From Competibacteraceae bacterium UBA2792 (GTDB taxonomy: Bacteria; Pseudomonadota; Gammaproteobacteria; Competibacterales; Competibacteraceae): a DNA stretch of 17,083 nucleotides. The notes below the pieces were generated by a model. It was not told where the DNA came from. It did not search any database and saw only the letters and a program-made list of their open reading frames with translations. Both the position numbers and the translations under genes were made by a program. This document shows, piece after piece, positions 5,921-13,191 of this stretch. Numbering within the stretch: position 1 is the first letter of the stretch; each line of letters opens with the position of its first letter. The stretch lies in assembly GCA_002352125.1 (NCBI GenBank), contig DEHU01000246.1, forward strand, positions 1 through 17,083, given 5' to 3'.

Positions 5921-6516
5921 GCGAAAAATCCCAACTCGTCCTCCTCGGCCACTACAATCGCCTGATGAACGAGCGCCTCTACGCGGCGACGGCGAAAATG
6001 CCGGAAGCGCTCCAACGAGAAGACCGGGGCGCCTTTTTCGGCTCGGTGATCGGGACGCTGAACCACATCCTGATCGGCGACATCCTGTGGCTGAAGCGCT
6101 TCGCGCGGCACCCGAGCGGCTACCGGACCCTCGAACCCGTCCTGGCGATCGACGATCCGGCCAGCTTGCGGGAAATCCGCCATCTCGACTTGGCGGAACT
6201 CCAGGCCGTCCGGGACCGGATGGATCAGATGATCGTCGACTGGTGCGCGGACGTGCAGGAAGAGGATCTGGCGAGCCCCTTGACCTACCGGGATTTCGCG
6301 GGTCGTCCCCATTGTAAGAACCTGGGTGGATTGGCGCTGCACCTGTTCCTGCACCAGATTCACCATCGCGGGCAAGTCACCACCCTGCTCTCGCAGGCCG
6401 GCATCGATTTTGGCGACACCGACTTGCCGGAACTGATCCCCGAGGAAGGCCTGGCGCTCGTGAGCGGCACGGCACCCGCCGAGGGCGGTTCCGGGCTCGG
6501 TTCCGACCTCGCTTGA
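5917..6516 (+). CDS. DinB-family metal-binding protein
   Basis: The 199-aa protein has the four-helix DinB/YfiT-like fold, whose members bind a divalent metal through three histidines and are often thiol-dependent S-transferases or stress-induced proteins. The first ligand region is GTLNHILIGDILWLKRF and the second is LALHLFLHQIHHRGQVTTLL, with the HxxxHHRGQ signature. The start at 5917 overlaps the stop of the upstream acetyltransferase by 4 nt. The C-terminus (EEGLALVSGTAPAEGG...) is an extra tail of low complexity. The E. coli DNA polymerase IV called DinB is unrelated. The pairing with two acetyltransferases suggests a small detoxification or modification operon, which is inference. A reading start further upstream only reuses the acetyltransferase region in another frame. 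Confidence 0.9.
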   Translation: MSEKSQLVLLGHYNRLMNERLYAATAKMPEALQREDRGAFFGSVIGTLNHILIGDILWLKRFARHPSGYRTLEPVLAIDDPASLREIRHLDLAELQAVRDRMDQMIVDWCADVQEEDLASPLTYRDFAGRPHCKNLGGLALHLFLHQIHHRGQVTTLLSQAGIDFGDTDLPELIPEEGLALVSGTAPAEGGSGLGSDLA

Positions 6517-6578
6517 CGGCGTCGAGCAGCGCCACGATGGGGTTCGCCTCGTAAAGACTTCGCAGTTGGGGGATTGCG

Positions 6579-7094
6579 ATGCTGCACATCGTCTTGGAGC
6601 ACGACCCGGCGGTCGAGGATCAACGGATCATCGACGAAGGCTTCCTGACCGCTCAGACGGACCGGGTGGGCGATCCCCATCTGGACGTGTTCGCCTGCTT
6701 CCTCCGCGACGAGCGCCGGCACATCCAGGGGGGCTTGCTGGGCCGGCTGTGGTGGCGCTGGCTGTACGTCGAGCGGCTGTGGGTGACGCCCGCCCTCCGC
6801 GGTCGAGGCCACGGGCACCGCCTGCTGGAACGGGCGGAAACCCACGCCCGGCAGGCCGGTTGCGGGGCGGCCTTCGTCGATACCTTCGACCCGGCGGCCC
6901 TGGCCCTCTACCGGCGCTGCGGCTACGAAACGGTCGCCGAGATAGCCGATTTTCCGCCGGGCCAACGGCAATATTTTTTGGCTAAAACCCTCGGTCCGTC
7001 CGACGGGCCGGATCGGCCAGATCGGGAACCCGGCGACGACGGGCGGCCGGCCTACCAGCGGCGCCCGAAATCGGATCGGGCCGCAAAGCGATAG
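6579..7094 (+). CDS. Second GNAT-family N-acetyltransferase
   Basis: The 171-aa protein begins at ATG 6579 with GGGGGA nearby and lies 62 nt after the DinB-like gene on the same strand. Its GNAT features include the strand YVERLWVTPALRGRGHGHRL with the acetyl-CoA loop RGRGHG (about residues 78-83), the helix LLERAETHARQAGCG, FVDTFDPAALALYRRCGYE and a final FPPGQRQYFLAKTL. The family domain ends at about residue 136. The last 35 residues (GPSDGPDRPDREPG...) are charged and disordered and look like read-through of non-family DNA, so the original stop may have been lost. The substrate is unknown. It is not close in sequence to the acetyltransferase at 5348 and is not a tandem duplicate. Confidence 0.87.
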   Translation: MLHIVLEHDPAVEDQRIIDEGFLTAQTDRVGDPHLDVFACFLRDERRHIQGGLLGRLWWRWLYVERLWVTPALRGRGHGHRLLERAETHARQAGCGAAFVDTFDPAALALYRRCGYETVAEIADFPPGQRQYFLAKTLGPSDGPDRPDREPGDDGRPAYQRRPKSDRAAKR

Positions 7095-7120
7095 AGGAGC
7101 GCGTCCCCGCTTCGGCGACG

Positions 7121-7450
7121 ATGAAAGCCACCCTGCACCGCGCCGTCCCGCCGGCGGCGATTCCCGCCCGCCTGCCGCCGGTCTTCCGGCCGCTGATCGA
7201 TCCCAAACAACTCGGCGCTTCGCCGGCGACGCTTGCCGTCTTCCCGGCCACCTCCAGCGCCGTCGTGACCGCCAACGCGGCCCGGCGGCTGCTTGCCCGG
7301 CTCGGCGACGTGTCCGATCCGCTGGTCGTCGTCGGATACAATTTCACGCAGGACGCCGTTGCCGTCTTGCAAGAAGCCCACGCCACGCTGTTTGCCGCGT
7401 CCAGTTTCTGGTGGTCGGACGCCCGCTGGCGGGCGATCCGCCAGCGGTGA
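7121..7450 (+). CDS. Hypothetical 109-aa protein
   Basis: The frame from ATG 7121 to TGA 7448-7450 encodes 109 aa. The N-terminus is Pro/Ala-rich (MKATLHRAVPPAAIPARLPP). The rest has a plausible alpha/beta pattern: ATLAVFPATSSAVVTANAAR, the strand PLVVVGYNF, a helix QDAVAVLQEAHA, then TLFAASSFWWSDARWRAIRQ. I do not recognise a family. The hydrophobic strand VVVGY followed by an amphipathic helix could belong to a small Rossmann-like or nuclease-like fold, which is speculation. It follows the acetyltransferase by 26 nt and may be the last gene of that operon. GAGGAG occurs about 19 nt upstream, rather distant for a ribosome binding site. Confidence 0.5.
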   Translation: MKATLHRAVPPAAIPARLPPVFRPLIDPKQLGASPATLAVFPATSSAVVTANAARRLLARLGDVSDPLVVVGYNFTQDAVAVLQEAHATLFAASSFWWSDARWRAIRQR

Positions 7451-7477
7451 AGCCGCCCGAAAGCTCGGGTTACGGGC

Positions 7478-7660
7478 CTATCGGCACAGCGCCTCGCACG
7501 GCTGGCCGTCGCGGTCACCGTCAATCGTCGTCAGGCCGCAGCGGGCGAGGTAAAACCGCGCTTCCTCGCACGAGGTCATCTCCCGGCAGGAGCGTTTACC
7601 GCCGCAGGCGAAGCGACCGTTGGCGGTAGGGCTGGGCGTCGGATCGACCGTCGGGGCCGG
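7478..7660 (-). pseudogene. C-terminal Excalibur-domain fragment truncated by the IS3 element
   Basis: A minus-strand frame enters from the IS3 terminal repeat and stops at 7478-7480, giving 60 residues. After a Pro/Thr linker (PAPTVDPTPSPTANG) comes CGGKRSCREMTSCEEARFYL and then CGLTTIDGDRDGQPCEALCR. This is the Excalibur calcium-binding motif, with its C-x-C-E-A-x-F-Y-L pattern, the DGDxDGxPCE loop and paired cysteines. Excalibur domains usually form the C-terminus of secreted or membrane proteins and nucleases of the thermonuclease type. The N-terminal part is not found on the far side of the IS element, where unrelated sequence starts. The gene is therefore broken and its partner lost. 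Confidence 0.8.
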
Positions 7661-7693
7661 TGAGGTCGGTCGGCAAGAATGGACGCCAAGGAA

Positions 7694-8557
7694 TCACGTT
7701 TTGCCGGGTTGAGATTGATAGAAGCGCTGTTCGAAGGCGGCGGGTGATAAATAACCCAACCGGGCCTGGAGTCGCTGACGGTTTTAAAACAGCTCGATGT
7801 AGTCGGTGATCTGAGCGATAGCCTGCTGGCGGGTCTCGAAGCGGTTTCGATGGACGAGTTCGGTTTTCAAGGTACCCAAGAAGCTCTCCATGGGCGCGTT
7901 GTCGTAACAATTGCCGCGCCGGGACATAGAGGGTTGGCAGCCATGCTGGTGGAGGCGCTGTTGGTAGTCCCCAGCACAATACGGACTGCCGCGATCCGAG
8001 TGACAGATCAATCCCGGTTGAGGGCGACGGGTTTGGAGCGCCTGTTCGAGCGCTTGGATCACGAGACTTTGGCGCAGATGATCCGCCATCGCGTAGCCGA
8101 CGATCCGACCGCTGTGGAGGTCTTTAAGGCCCGCCAGATACAGCCAGCCTTCGTCCGTGGCCACGTAGGTGATGTCGCTGACCCATGCCGAGTTGGGCTG
8201 CTGGACTCGAAAACATTGCCCCAGCACATTGGTGGCCACCGGCAAGGCATGGCACGAATCCGTCGTCACGCGGAACCGGCGTTTTTGCCGGCAGCGCAGC
8301 CCCAACTGGCGGCGGATGCGTTTGATCCGATGCACGCCCACCCGCACCCATGCGCCGCCAGATCGCGTTGCAAGCGCTCGGGACCATAGGTCCGGCGGGT
8401 TCGCTCGTGCGCGGTGCGAATCTCGGCCTGTAATCGTCCTTCCTGGTGGCGCCGTTTCGAGGGTGGTCGTCGCCGCCAAGCATAAAAACCGCTGCGTGAG
8501 ACCTTGAAGCACGCGGCACATCATGCTGAGGGAAAATCGACATCGCAGCGTATCCAT
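7694..8557 (-). pseudogene. IS3-family transposase OrfB (DDE integrase domain), decayed
   Basis: The catalytic core is recognisable: SAWVSDITYVATDEGWLYLA (first D), PGLICHSDRGSPYC (second D) and GNCYDNAPMESFLGTLKTE (E). Three lesions interrupt it. First, an extra base near 8502-8503 shifts the frame after MMCRVLQ, so the expected VSRSGFYAWRRRPP lies in the next frame. Second, a missing base in the run at 8347-8349 returns the frame at VRVGVHRIKRIRRQLGL. Third, a TAA at 7784-7786 replaces the Tyr codon in ELF(Y)NRQRLQARLGYL, cutting off the last 30 residues before the original stop at 7694-7696. The first two are homopolymer-type changes and could be sequencing errors. The nonsense change is not of that kind. 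Confidence 0.85.
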
Positions 8558-8871
8558 CAGCGCGTACCGGGCAGCGACGCCTTGGCAAAGTACGCGGCGG
8601 CCTTTTTTAAAATATCGCGCTCCATCGTCACCTCGGCCAGTTCCCGACGTAACCGGACGAGTTCCCGCTCGCTTTCCGTCAGCAGCGTCCGCTGACCGCC
8701 CAGGGTCGCCAGTTCACCGCGGCGTGCTGCCCCCACCCAGTTGGCCAAGGTCTTGGGCGATATCGACAGCCGCTGGCCCGCTTGCGGGATCGACAGCCCC
8801 TCTTCCAGAACTAAACGCACCGCTTGCTCGCGAAACTCTTTCGTGTACACCCCTCGGGGTATCTGTTGCAT
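8557..8871 (-). CDS. IS3-family transposase OrfA (helix-turn-helix subunit)
   Basis: The 104-aa protein binds the element ends. The start at 8871 follows a strong GGAGGAGGTGA ribosome binding site. A helix-turn-helix occupies about residues 10-50 (YTKEFREQAVRLVLEEGLSI, PQAGQRLSISPKTLANWVGA), followed by a leucine-zipper region (ESERELVRLRRELAEVTMER, then DILKKAAAYFAK). The slippery A6G heptamer at the DILKKA codons is where IS3 elements shift by -1 to make the OrfAB transposase. Its stop overlaps an ATG of the orfB frame at 8557. The gene looks intact, but the element is probably inactive because orfB is damaged. Confidence 0.92.
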   Translation of the reverse strand: MQQIPRGVYTKEFREQAVRLVLEEGLSIPQAGQRLSISPKTLANWVGAARRGELATLGGQRTLLTESERELVRLRRELAEVTMERDILKKAAAYFAKASLPGTR

Positions 8872-9017
8872 GGCTCACCTCCTCCTCCAAGTCTAGAGAG
8901 TCTTGGCGTCCACTTTTTTCAGCCTACCTCATCCGCGCACGTTGCACGCGGACGCGCACCCACGCCCGCTCGCCGGCGCGACCAGCGCTTCGAAGCAGCA
9001 CCGAACCGGCGCCGACC

Positions 9018-9329
9018 CTGGCCATCGATATCGATCGCCTGACCAAAGCCGAATCGATCGACCTGAACCGGCGCATCGTCGAGCGCACGCGGGTCCTTCG
9101 CCCGCTGCGAGCGTATGCGACCCTGCTGACGTTTTCCATCGGCGACCGCGTGACGTTCGCGACGGACGAGGGCCGGATCGTCGTCGGCACGTTGGTGCGT
9201 TACAACCGGAAAACGGTCGGCGTGCTGACGGATGCCAGTTACCGGTGGAACGTCTCGCCGCACTGGCTTCGTCCGCTGGAACCGCGCGACATCACCCCTA
9301 CCATCGACCGTTTCCCCACTAAACCGTAA
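9018..9329 (+). pseudogene. Small conserved-looking gene, 5' end lost next to the IS3 element
   Basis: The frame ending at 9327-9329 contains a credible domain from about 9018: LAIDIDRLTKAESIDLNRRI, VERTRVLRPLRAYATLLTFS, then IGDRVTFATDEGRIVVGTLV, RYNRKTVGVLTDASYRWNVS and PHWLRPLEP. It resembles small hypothetical proteins in which a short coiled helix precedes an SH3-like barrel (GDRVxF...G.L.RYN.KTV.V.T....WNVSP). Barrels of this kind often bind nucleic acid or protein, but the role here is unknown. No ATG or GTG start is present before the domain. Upstream the frame runs through Arg-rich DNA into the IS3 terminus, so the start was probably lost when the IS-adjacent rearrangement occurred. 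The coordinates of the 5' end are approximate. Confidence 0.5.
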
Positions 9330-10264
9330 GTCACCATCCCTACCTAGGTTTTCGGTCGATCAACGGTCGATCACCTCTCGCCGTGGTCATCGCCCGATTG
9401 GACCGCTTGCGTCTGTCAAGACGGTCAAACCGGACGCTTACATTCTTGCCGACCGACCTCATTATTTTGCGCCAAATTCCCGAAATCGCGCGGCGTGCCG
9501 GGGAACGCCGACCCGAGCGGGAGCGCGCCGACGCCACCTTCAGGGCGAGAAAGCCGTGGCGGGCCGAGCGCCAAACGGCCTCGAAAAAAGCGCGCCAAAC
9601 GATTCGGAAACTCACGCGCGAACCGCCGATCCGGAAAAATAACGTAACACGTAACACGTAAAATATCTTTGTTTGCTGTTTCCAAACACTTCCGATAAGC
9701 CCCTTTATAAGAACTGTTTCGGGTGGCTCTCGCCCCGACCTTCCCTCCTGCCGGGGCGCGCTCGGCGGGTTCCACCGTTCCGGCATTTCAGGATGAAATG
9801 GATCGCCTCAAGACCGTTTCAATTTCGCGCTCCATGCTATTTCTAATCCGTTTTGTAAGCCGCGAACTCTCGTCTTGACCCGAGGCGACAAACCGATTCT
9901 ACAACCCAATCGACCGGGTCGAGCCACCGGGCTAGCTGTCTCGATTTTCATCTCTAAGATATTGTTCATATTGAATTAAACTTGTCAATTGATCCGAGGC
10001 AAAGAACATCGTCCCCCGAGCTTCCCGACCCCTGGCCATGCGCTTTTGGAGTCGTAAGCCTTGCCTCTCGCTCGGAAGCCGAGCGGCTGGCATATCCGTC
10101 GCAATGATTTCGATCAGCGATCAGCCGCGCCCGCAAGAGAAGTCTAGCCCGTTGATCGGGAAAGCGGGATCGGGCCTATAGAAATCTTCGAACCCCATTT
10201 GCTTGACGGCAAAGCCGCTTTCTCATTTGGAACACAAGACAGCCAACCCAAGAAAGGTCAAGGA
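9330..10264. other. 935-bp stretch without a recognisable gene
   Basis: No frame in this stretch has a convincing start and domain. A 92-codon plus-strand frame at 9383 is Arg-rich and lacks a ribosome binding site. The stretch contains a short tandem repeat at 9644-9661 and an AT-rich segment around 9940-9990. Upstream of the glucoamylase there is a weak promoter-like pair, TTGATC (10152-10157) and TATAGA (10177-10182) with a 19-bp spacer. The second half likely holds the glucoamylase control region. Confidence 0.5.
9644..9661. repeat. Tandem GTAACAC heptamer, about 2.6 copies
   Basis: GTAACAC occurs at 9644-9650 and 9651-9657 and continues with GTAA at 9658-9661. The array is short and sits at the boundary between GC-rich and AT-rich DNA. 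It may be a chance microsatellite. Confidence 0.6.
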
Positions 10265-12811
10265 ATGAATAGCAAACCGATGAATAAAATGTCGATCGTA
10301 ACGGCGGCCTGCTTTGGCCTTTGCGGTCCGGCCCTGGCGTTGGCCAATCCTGCCCCTGGAGGCCCCGGCGCCCCCGCAGTGTGGGGGCCATCGCAGAAAT
10401 CGTTCCTCGGCACTTCTGCCAGCAATGCCTCGCGCGTCTATTTCACCGGCTATCGCGGCATCTTGACCGAAGTCTTTTACCCGGTCCTGGATACGCCGAA
10501 CGTGCAAGACTCGCAATTTCTGGTCGGCGACAGCGGCGGCACCTGGGTGGACGAAGAAAAGCGGCAACCCTATCGCTCCACCCGGCCGGACAAGCGGGCG
10601 ATGCTCTGGCAAGTCGAGACCTCGAACGACGCCCACCACTGGCGGATCACCAAGCGCATTTTCAGCGATCCGGCGCGGGATACGCTGATCCAGCGCGTCA
10701 CCTTCGAAGCCCTGAACGGCGCGAACGTGAGCCAGTTTCGCCTTTACTATCTGCACAATCCCTCCATGGACCTCTCCGGCGCGGGCGATACGGGAACCAC
10801 CGTGGTTGCCGGCGGCATCCCCTATCTGGTGGTCTCGCAGGGCAACCGCCACGGCGCGCTCGCCGTATCCAGCGGCTGGCAGGTCGAGGGCGGTGCGACC
10901 ATGGTCTCGAACGGCTTCGTCGGCGTGAACGACGGCTACACCGATCTGCTGGGCGGCGCCTCCGACAAGACCATGAACTTCACGTATGACGCCGCGACCG
11001 ACGGCAACATCGCCCAGATGGGCCAGATCAGCTTCGGCGGCAGCACCGCCACCCGCTACGCCTTCGATGTCGTTCTCGGCTTCGGCGACACGCAAACCAA
11101 AGCCATCGCCGCCGCCGCCGGGAGCCTACAAGCCGGCACCGCCGCGATCGAGGCGAATTACGTCGACGAATGGCATGGGTACACCGGCGGGCTGAACGAC
11201 CAGGGCGGCACCGCCGACGACCAGTATTATCTGGCAGCGATGACCCTCAAGACCAGCCAGGACAAGTCGAATGGCGCCATGGTGGCCGGCATGGGCGCGC
11301 CTTGGGGCGAAACGAAGGGAGATCTCAACTCCGACGGCATGAAGGAAGCCGGCTACCATCTGGTCTGGGCGCGCGACCTGTACAAGTTCGCCAGCGGCTT
11401 GATCACCGCCGGCGATACGGCCAGCGCCAATCGCGCCGCGAGCTATCTGTTCGATGTCCAGATGGACCAGAGCACCGGCCGCTTTCCGCAGAACAGTTGG
11501 GTGAGCGGCGTGCCGTTCTGGAACGGGACTCAGATGGACCAACAGGCGATGCCGATCATCCTGGCGTGGAAGCTCGGCCGCACCGACCTGTGGCCGAAAA
11601 TCCGAAAAACCGCCGACTACATCCTCGCCAACGGCCCGCGCACGGATCAGGAGCGGTGGGAAGAGAACGCCGGCTATTCGCCGTCCACCATCGCCGCCGA
11701 GATCGCCGGCCTGGTCTGCGCGGCCGAAATCGCGCGCGCCAAAGGCGACATCGCCAAGGCGCGGACGTACTACGCCAAAGCCGACGAATGGCAGCGCAAC
11801 GTGGACGGCTGGACCTTCACCGCCACCGGATTCCACGGCAACAAACAATACTACTTCCGCATTAATGCCGATTTTGATCCGAACGATAGCGACGACGAAA
11901 TCACCATCGGCAACGGCGGTGGCAAGCACGGCGAGAAGTGGATCGTGGACGGCGGCTTTCTCGAACTGGTGCGCAAAGGTGTGAAGCGCCCGGACGCGCC
12001 GAAGATCTTGGAGACGCTTCCGGAGTACGACAGCACGATCAAGCAGACGATCGTCGGCAAGGGAGATGCCTGGTTCCGATACAATAACGACGGTTACGGC
12101 GAGTCCAACACCGGCGCCAACTACCCGAACGGCGACACCGGCCGCGGCCGGCTGTGGCCGATTTTCACCGCCGAGCGCGGCATGTACGAGATCGCCCGCA
12201 CCGGCCTCGGTAGCAGCGGGTCACCCTACCTCAACGCCCTCAAGGCGTTTTCCACGCCGGAGGGGTTTATCCCCGAGCAGGTCTGGAACGAAACCGCCAC
12301 GCCCGTCGCCGGCTGGACGGTGACCTTGCCGCCGGGATACGTGGCCGGCACGCCCACCAAGTCGATCGCGCCGCTCAACTGGGCGATGGGGGAATACATC
12401 AATCTGCTCGCGGCGATCAAGGCCAATCGCATCACCGAGACGGCGTCGGTCGTGTGCATGCGCTATAACGCCTGCGCGATCGCGCCGGCCTCGGGCGAAG
12501 CCGGCGTGACGTTCAACGCCGACGCCGCGACCCTTCCCGGCCAAAGCGTGTACGTCACCGGCGACACCGATGCGCTCGGCATGTGGGACGCCGGCTTGGC
12601 GGTGCCGGTCAACACCGACACCGACCTGTACCCGATCTGGAGAAACACCGTCAACCTGCCGGCGTCCAAGACGATCCAGTACAAGTACATCCGCAAGAAC
12701 GCCGACGGCAGCGTCACCTGGGAAAACCTTCCCGGCGGCGGCAACCGCTCCTTCACCACGCCATCCAGCGGTGGCAAGATCGCGCGCAACGACACGGTCG
12801 TTTGGCCGTGA
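10265..12811 (+). CDS. Secreted glucoamylase (GH15) with C-terminal CBM20 starch-binding domain
   Basis: Glucan 1,4-alpha-glucosidase releases glucose from starch, glycogen or maltodextrin ends. The ATG at 10265 gives 848 aa and follows an AAAGG site 8 nt upstream. Residues 1-29 form a signal peptide (hydrophobic SIVTAACFGLCGPALALA), so the enzyme is exported. An N-terminal beta-sandwich (about 40-310; YFTGYRGILTEVFYPVLDTP) precedes the (alpha/alpha)6 catalytic barrel with YHLVWARDLYKFASGL and GTQMDQQAMPIILAWKLGRT. The probable general acid is E466 in RWEENAGYSPST and the probable general base E671 in IPEQVWNE. A CBM20 domain follows from about residue 748 (VTFNADAATLPGQSVYVTGD, ALGMWDAGLAV, VTWENLPGGGNR), with Trp residues at the usual sugar-binding positions. 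It is a single gene with no amylolytic neighbours. A trailing hairpin lies at 12834-12857. GH15 plus CBM20 is common in fungi and less so in bacteria. Confidence 0.95.
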   Translation: MNSKPMNKMSIVTAACFGLCGPALALANPAPGGPGAPAVWGPSQKSFLGTSASNASRVYFTGYRGILTEVFYPVLDTPNVQDSQFLVGDSGGTWVDEEKRQPYRSTRPDKRAMLWQVETSNDAHHWRITKRIFSDPARDTLIQRVTFEALNGANVSQFRLYYLHNPSMDLSGAGDTGTTVVAGGIPYLVVSQGNRHGALAVSSGWQVEGGATMVSNGFVGVNDGYTDLLGGASDKTMNFTYDAATDGNIAQMGQISFGGSTATRYAFDVVLGFGDTQTKAIAAAAGSLQAGTAAIEANYVDEWHGYTGGLNDQGGTADDQYYLAAMTLKTSQDKSNGAMVAGMGAPWGETKGDLNSDGMKEAGYHLVWARDLYKFASGLITAGDTASANRAASYLFDVQMDQSTGRFPQNSWVSGVPFWNGTQMDQQAMPIILAWKLGRTDLWPKIRKTADYILANGPRTDQERWEENAGYSPSTIAAEIAGLVCAAEIARAKGDIAKARTYYAKADEWQRNVDGWTFTATGFHGNKQYYFRINADFDPNDSDDEITIGNGGGKHGEKWIVDGGFLELVRKGVKRPDAPKILETLPEYDSTIKQTIVGKGDAWFRYNNDGYGESNTGANYPNGDTGRGRLWPIFTAERGMYEIARTGLGSSGSPYLNALKAFSTPEGFIPEQVWNETATPVAGWTVTLPPGYVAGTPTKSIAPLNWAMGEYINLLAAIKANRITETASVVCMRYNACAIAPASGEAGVTFNADAATLPGQSVYVTGDTDALGMWDAGLAVPVNTDTDLYPIWRNTVNLPASKTIQYKYIRKNADGSVTWENLPGGGNRSFTTPSSGGKIARNDTVVWP

Positions 12812-12833
12812 GGCGAGGAGCGGCGGCATCGCG

Positions 12834-12857
12834 GCCAACCATCGAAAGATGGTTGGC
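12834..12857 (+). terminator. GNRA-capped hairpin after the glucoamylase gene
   Basis: A perfect 10-bp stem GCCAACCATC / GATGGTTGGC encloses a GAAA tetraloop, starting 23 nt after the stop codon. It is not followed by a T run, so intrinsic termination is unsure. It may instead protect the mRNA 3' end. Confidence 0.5.
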
Positions 12858-12864
12858 TGTCGGC

Positions 12865-12982
12865 CAGGGCTCACGCACGAAATTGCGGCGCAGCGGATGA
12901 GGATTTAGGGCATTGGAATAAGCTGGCCTCTTTTTGAAGAGGCCCTCGCGTTGATCGAGAAGTCAGGGCTAACGCATGAAAT
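12865..12982. repeat. Direct repeat pair CAGGGCTMACGCAYGAAAT flanking a hairpin
   Basis: CAGGGCTCACGCACGAAAT (12865-12883) and CAGGGCTAACGCATGAAAT (12964-12982) match at 17 of 19 positions, 99 bp apart. A perfect 8-bp hairpin lies between them (GGCCTCTT-TTTG-AAGAGGCC, 12925-12944). They may be ends of lost insertion sequences. The stretch up to the IS21 end contains no convincing gene. Confidence 0.5.
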
Positions 12983-13038
12983 GGGTTTGGAGGAGCTGCA
13001 ACATGGTAGTTGTCATCCCAGGCAGCCTTTTTGTGCGT

Positions 13039-13126
13039 ATTCCACGGGAAACTGGACACGCATTCCATCCCAAACTGGACGGGGATTCCACGGGAAACTG
13101 GACGCCGATTCCATGGGAAACTGGAC
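13039..13126 (+). repeat. Four 19-bp transposase-binding-type repeats, 23-bp period (IS21 left end)
   Basis: The units start at 13039, 13062, 13085 and 13108. Three read ATTCCAYGGGAAACTGGAC and the second reads ATTCCATCCCAAACTGGAC. Spacers are four bases. IS21-family transposases bind arrays like this at both ends. Confidence 0.85.
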
Positions 13127-13191
13127 GGTCGAGGTAACGAAACGACGCGCGGGATAACTGTGGCACCCTGGCCTTTTGACTGGAGGCAGGG

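Larger units (their letters stand above)
7661..8931 (-). mobile_element. IS3-family insertion sequence, 1271 bp, degenerate
   Basis: The element carries orfA and a damaged orfB on the minus strand, bounded by 30-bp inverted repeats at 7661-7690 and 8902-8931. Both begin TGAGGT and end TGGACGCCAAG, and 23 of 30 positions match. Size, TG...CA ends, two overlapping orfs and an A6G slippery heptamer (minus strand over 8602-8608) at the end of orfA are all typical of IS3. The flanking triplets (CGG left, TCC right) are not a direct duplication. The left neighbour is a truncated Excalibur gene and the right neighbour an unrelated truncated gene. The copy has probably been involved in a deletion or recombination rather than being a clean insertion. 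Confidence 0.85.

Noticed and set aside
5171..6375. Minus-strand frames opposite the first GNAT and the DinB-like genes
   Set aside because: The plus-strand products match known families, while the minus-strand translations are low-complexity and unrecognisable.
7661..8931. Placing the IS3 ends only at the 11-bp TGGACGCCAAG repeats (7680 and 8912)
   Set aside because: Similarity extends outward to a TGAGGT start at both ends over 30 bp, giving an element of normal IS3 size.
8523..9017. Upstream half of a 268-codon plus-strand frame running from the IS3 element into the 9018-9329 gene
   Set aside because: This part is antisense to IS3 orfA and its terminal repeat. Only the portion from about 9018 looks protein-like.
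9383..9661. 92-codon plus-strand frame (MVIARLDRLRL...)
   Set aside because: It has no ribosome binding site, is extremely Arg-rich and has no domain; probably chance.
10223..11095. Minus-strand open frame of 290 codons across the glucoamylase
   Set aside because: It lies entirely antisense to the GH15 N-terminal domain, with no ribosome binding site and no domain.
13039..13126. Possible CRISPR array because of regular repeats
   Set aside because: The period is 23 bp with only 4-bp spacers, and the copies recur inverted at the other end of a transposon. These are IS21 terminal repeats.
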